Shown in pieces: positions 63,871 through 64,000 of a stretch of DNA of 64,000 nt. The position numbers and the translations under genes are program-made. Each line of letters starts with the position of its first letter. Position 1 is the stretch's first letter. The DNA is taken from the NCBI RefSeq assembly GCF_030506305.1, contig NZ_CP119421.1, forward strand, positions 4,294,501 to 4,358,500, given 5' to 3'. The DNA comes from Porifericola rhodea. Lineage in GTDB: Bacteria; Bacteroidota; Bacteroidia; Cytophagales; Cyclobacteriaceae. A model generated the notes under the pieces. The model was not told where the DNA came from. It made no database searches and saw nothing but the letters and a program-made list of their open reading frames with translations.

Positions 63871-64000
63871 TTACTGCTCTATCCAGTCTACAGCATCATA
63901 TTTTTCTGAAAAGTGAAATATTTTGAGTTCAAAATCAAAATTTTCTTCAGTCAGTTTGGTGGCTTCTACGAGCCAGTCTTTGGATGTGACAACAGCTACT
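63871..64000 (-). CDS. C-terminal part of a small protein, possibly SpoIIAA/STAS-like (5' end outside window)
   Basis: The minus-strand frame is open to the window end; the stop is at 63871. The last 42 residues, including AVVTSKDWLVEATKLT and ending YDAVDWIEQ, resemble the end of SpoIIAA-like proteins (a strand, a helix and a final strand with a Trp-x-x-Gln tail), as in the gene at 18287. Too little is present for certainty. Confidence 0.45.
   Translation of the reverse strand, partial: VAVVTSKDWLVEATKLTEENFDFELKIFHFSEKYDAVDWIEQ

Noticed and set aside
1-64000. tRNA, rRNA, CRISPR arrays, phage genes
   Set aside because: None found by eye; all repeats seen are short, and no phage structural gene motif appears.

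Overview
The window is ordinary chromosome of a member of the Bacteroidota, most likely a marine Cytophagales. The signs are a moderately AT-rich composition, no clear Shine-Dalgarno sites before most starts, the long Bacteroidota-type IspG, an HU-like protein of the Bacteroidota type, DUF2851, SiaC/DUF1987, TPR proteins with LuxR-like tails, and DUF1553/DUF1501 and sulfatase genes. No rRNA, tRNA, CRISPR array or phage was recognised. The species cannot be named from sequence alone.

Layout. 1-5130: the end of a DUF2851 gene and a polytopic membrane protein converge on a minus-strand run of mlaE, mlaF, siaC-like, a small membrane protein and an HTTM (vitamin K carboxylase-like) membrane protein. 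5231-13026: plus-strand housekeeping genes: an SDR oxidoreductase, ispG with three small followers, ilvE, prfB with its programmed +1 frameshift, and two small unknown genes. 13091-17213: a tightly coupled minus-strand operon of a C39-like cysteine peptidase, an ATP-grasp ligase with a RimK-like N-terminal domain, a GCS2 glutamate-cysteine-ligase-like enzyme and an N-formylglutamate-amidohydrolase-like enzyme. It is divergent from an ECF sigma factor. This is the best candidate for an uncharacterised biosynthetic or peptide-modifying system here. 18287-20909: a SpoIIAA-like protein, a GNAT and a PLP-dependent decarboxylase. 20996-26691: an RND tripartite efflux operon.

27398-31698 is a decay zone. 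A TPR/LuxR-like regulator gene carries a nonsense codon and a frameshift and is cut by an ISKra4-like element; an IS3-family element lies next to it. Both transposases are split over two frames joined by A-rich -1 slippage sites. The IS3 element ends about 90 bases upstream of a ribBA-like gene whose second domain lacks the zinc cysteines of GTP cyclohydrolase II.

32949-43194: surE, a glycosyltransferase, dapD, a TPR lipoprotein, a 3-hydroxyacyl-CoA dehydrogenase, an outer-membrane protein, gyrA and a secreted TPR protein. 43386-48766: a membrane-anchored DUF1549/DUF1553 cytochrome protein with its DUF1501 partner, then an exported NIF3-like protein. 48871-51191: small genes, a cyclase-family hydrolase, an HU-like gene, and a cluster of 22-bp phased repeats between convergent genes. 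51632-56220: an OmpR-type two-component pair, a DM13 lipoprotein, an outer-membrane protein and a Crp/Fnr regulator. 56412-63512: a clan-A-like glycosidase, a large HEAT-repeat/cytochrome lipoprotein and a sulfatase, suggesting degradation of (sulfated) polysaccharides. The window ends inside a small minus-strand gene.

All functional calls rest on reading motifs and remembered family features; no database search was run.
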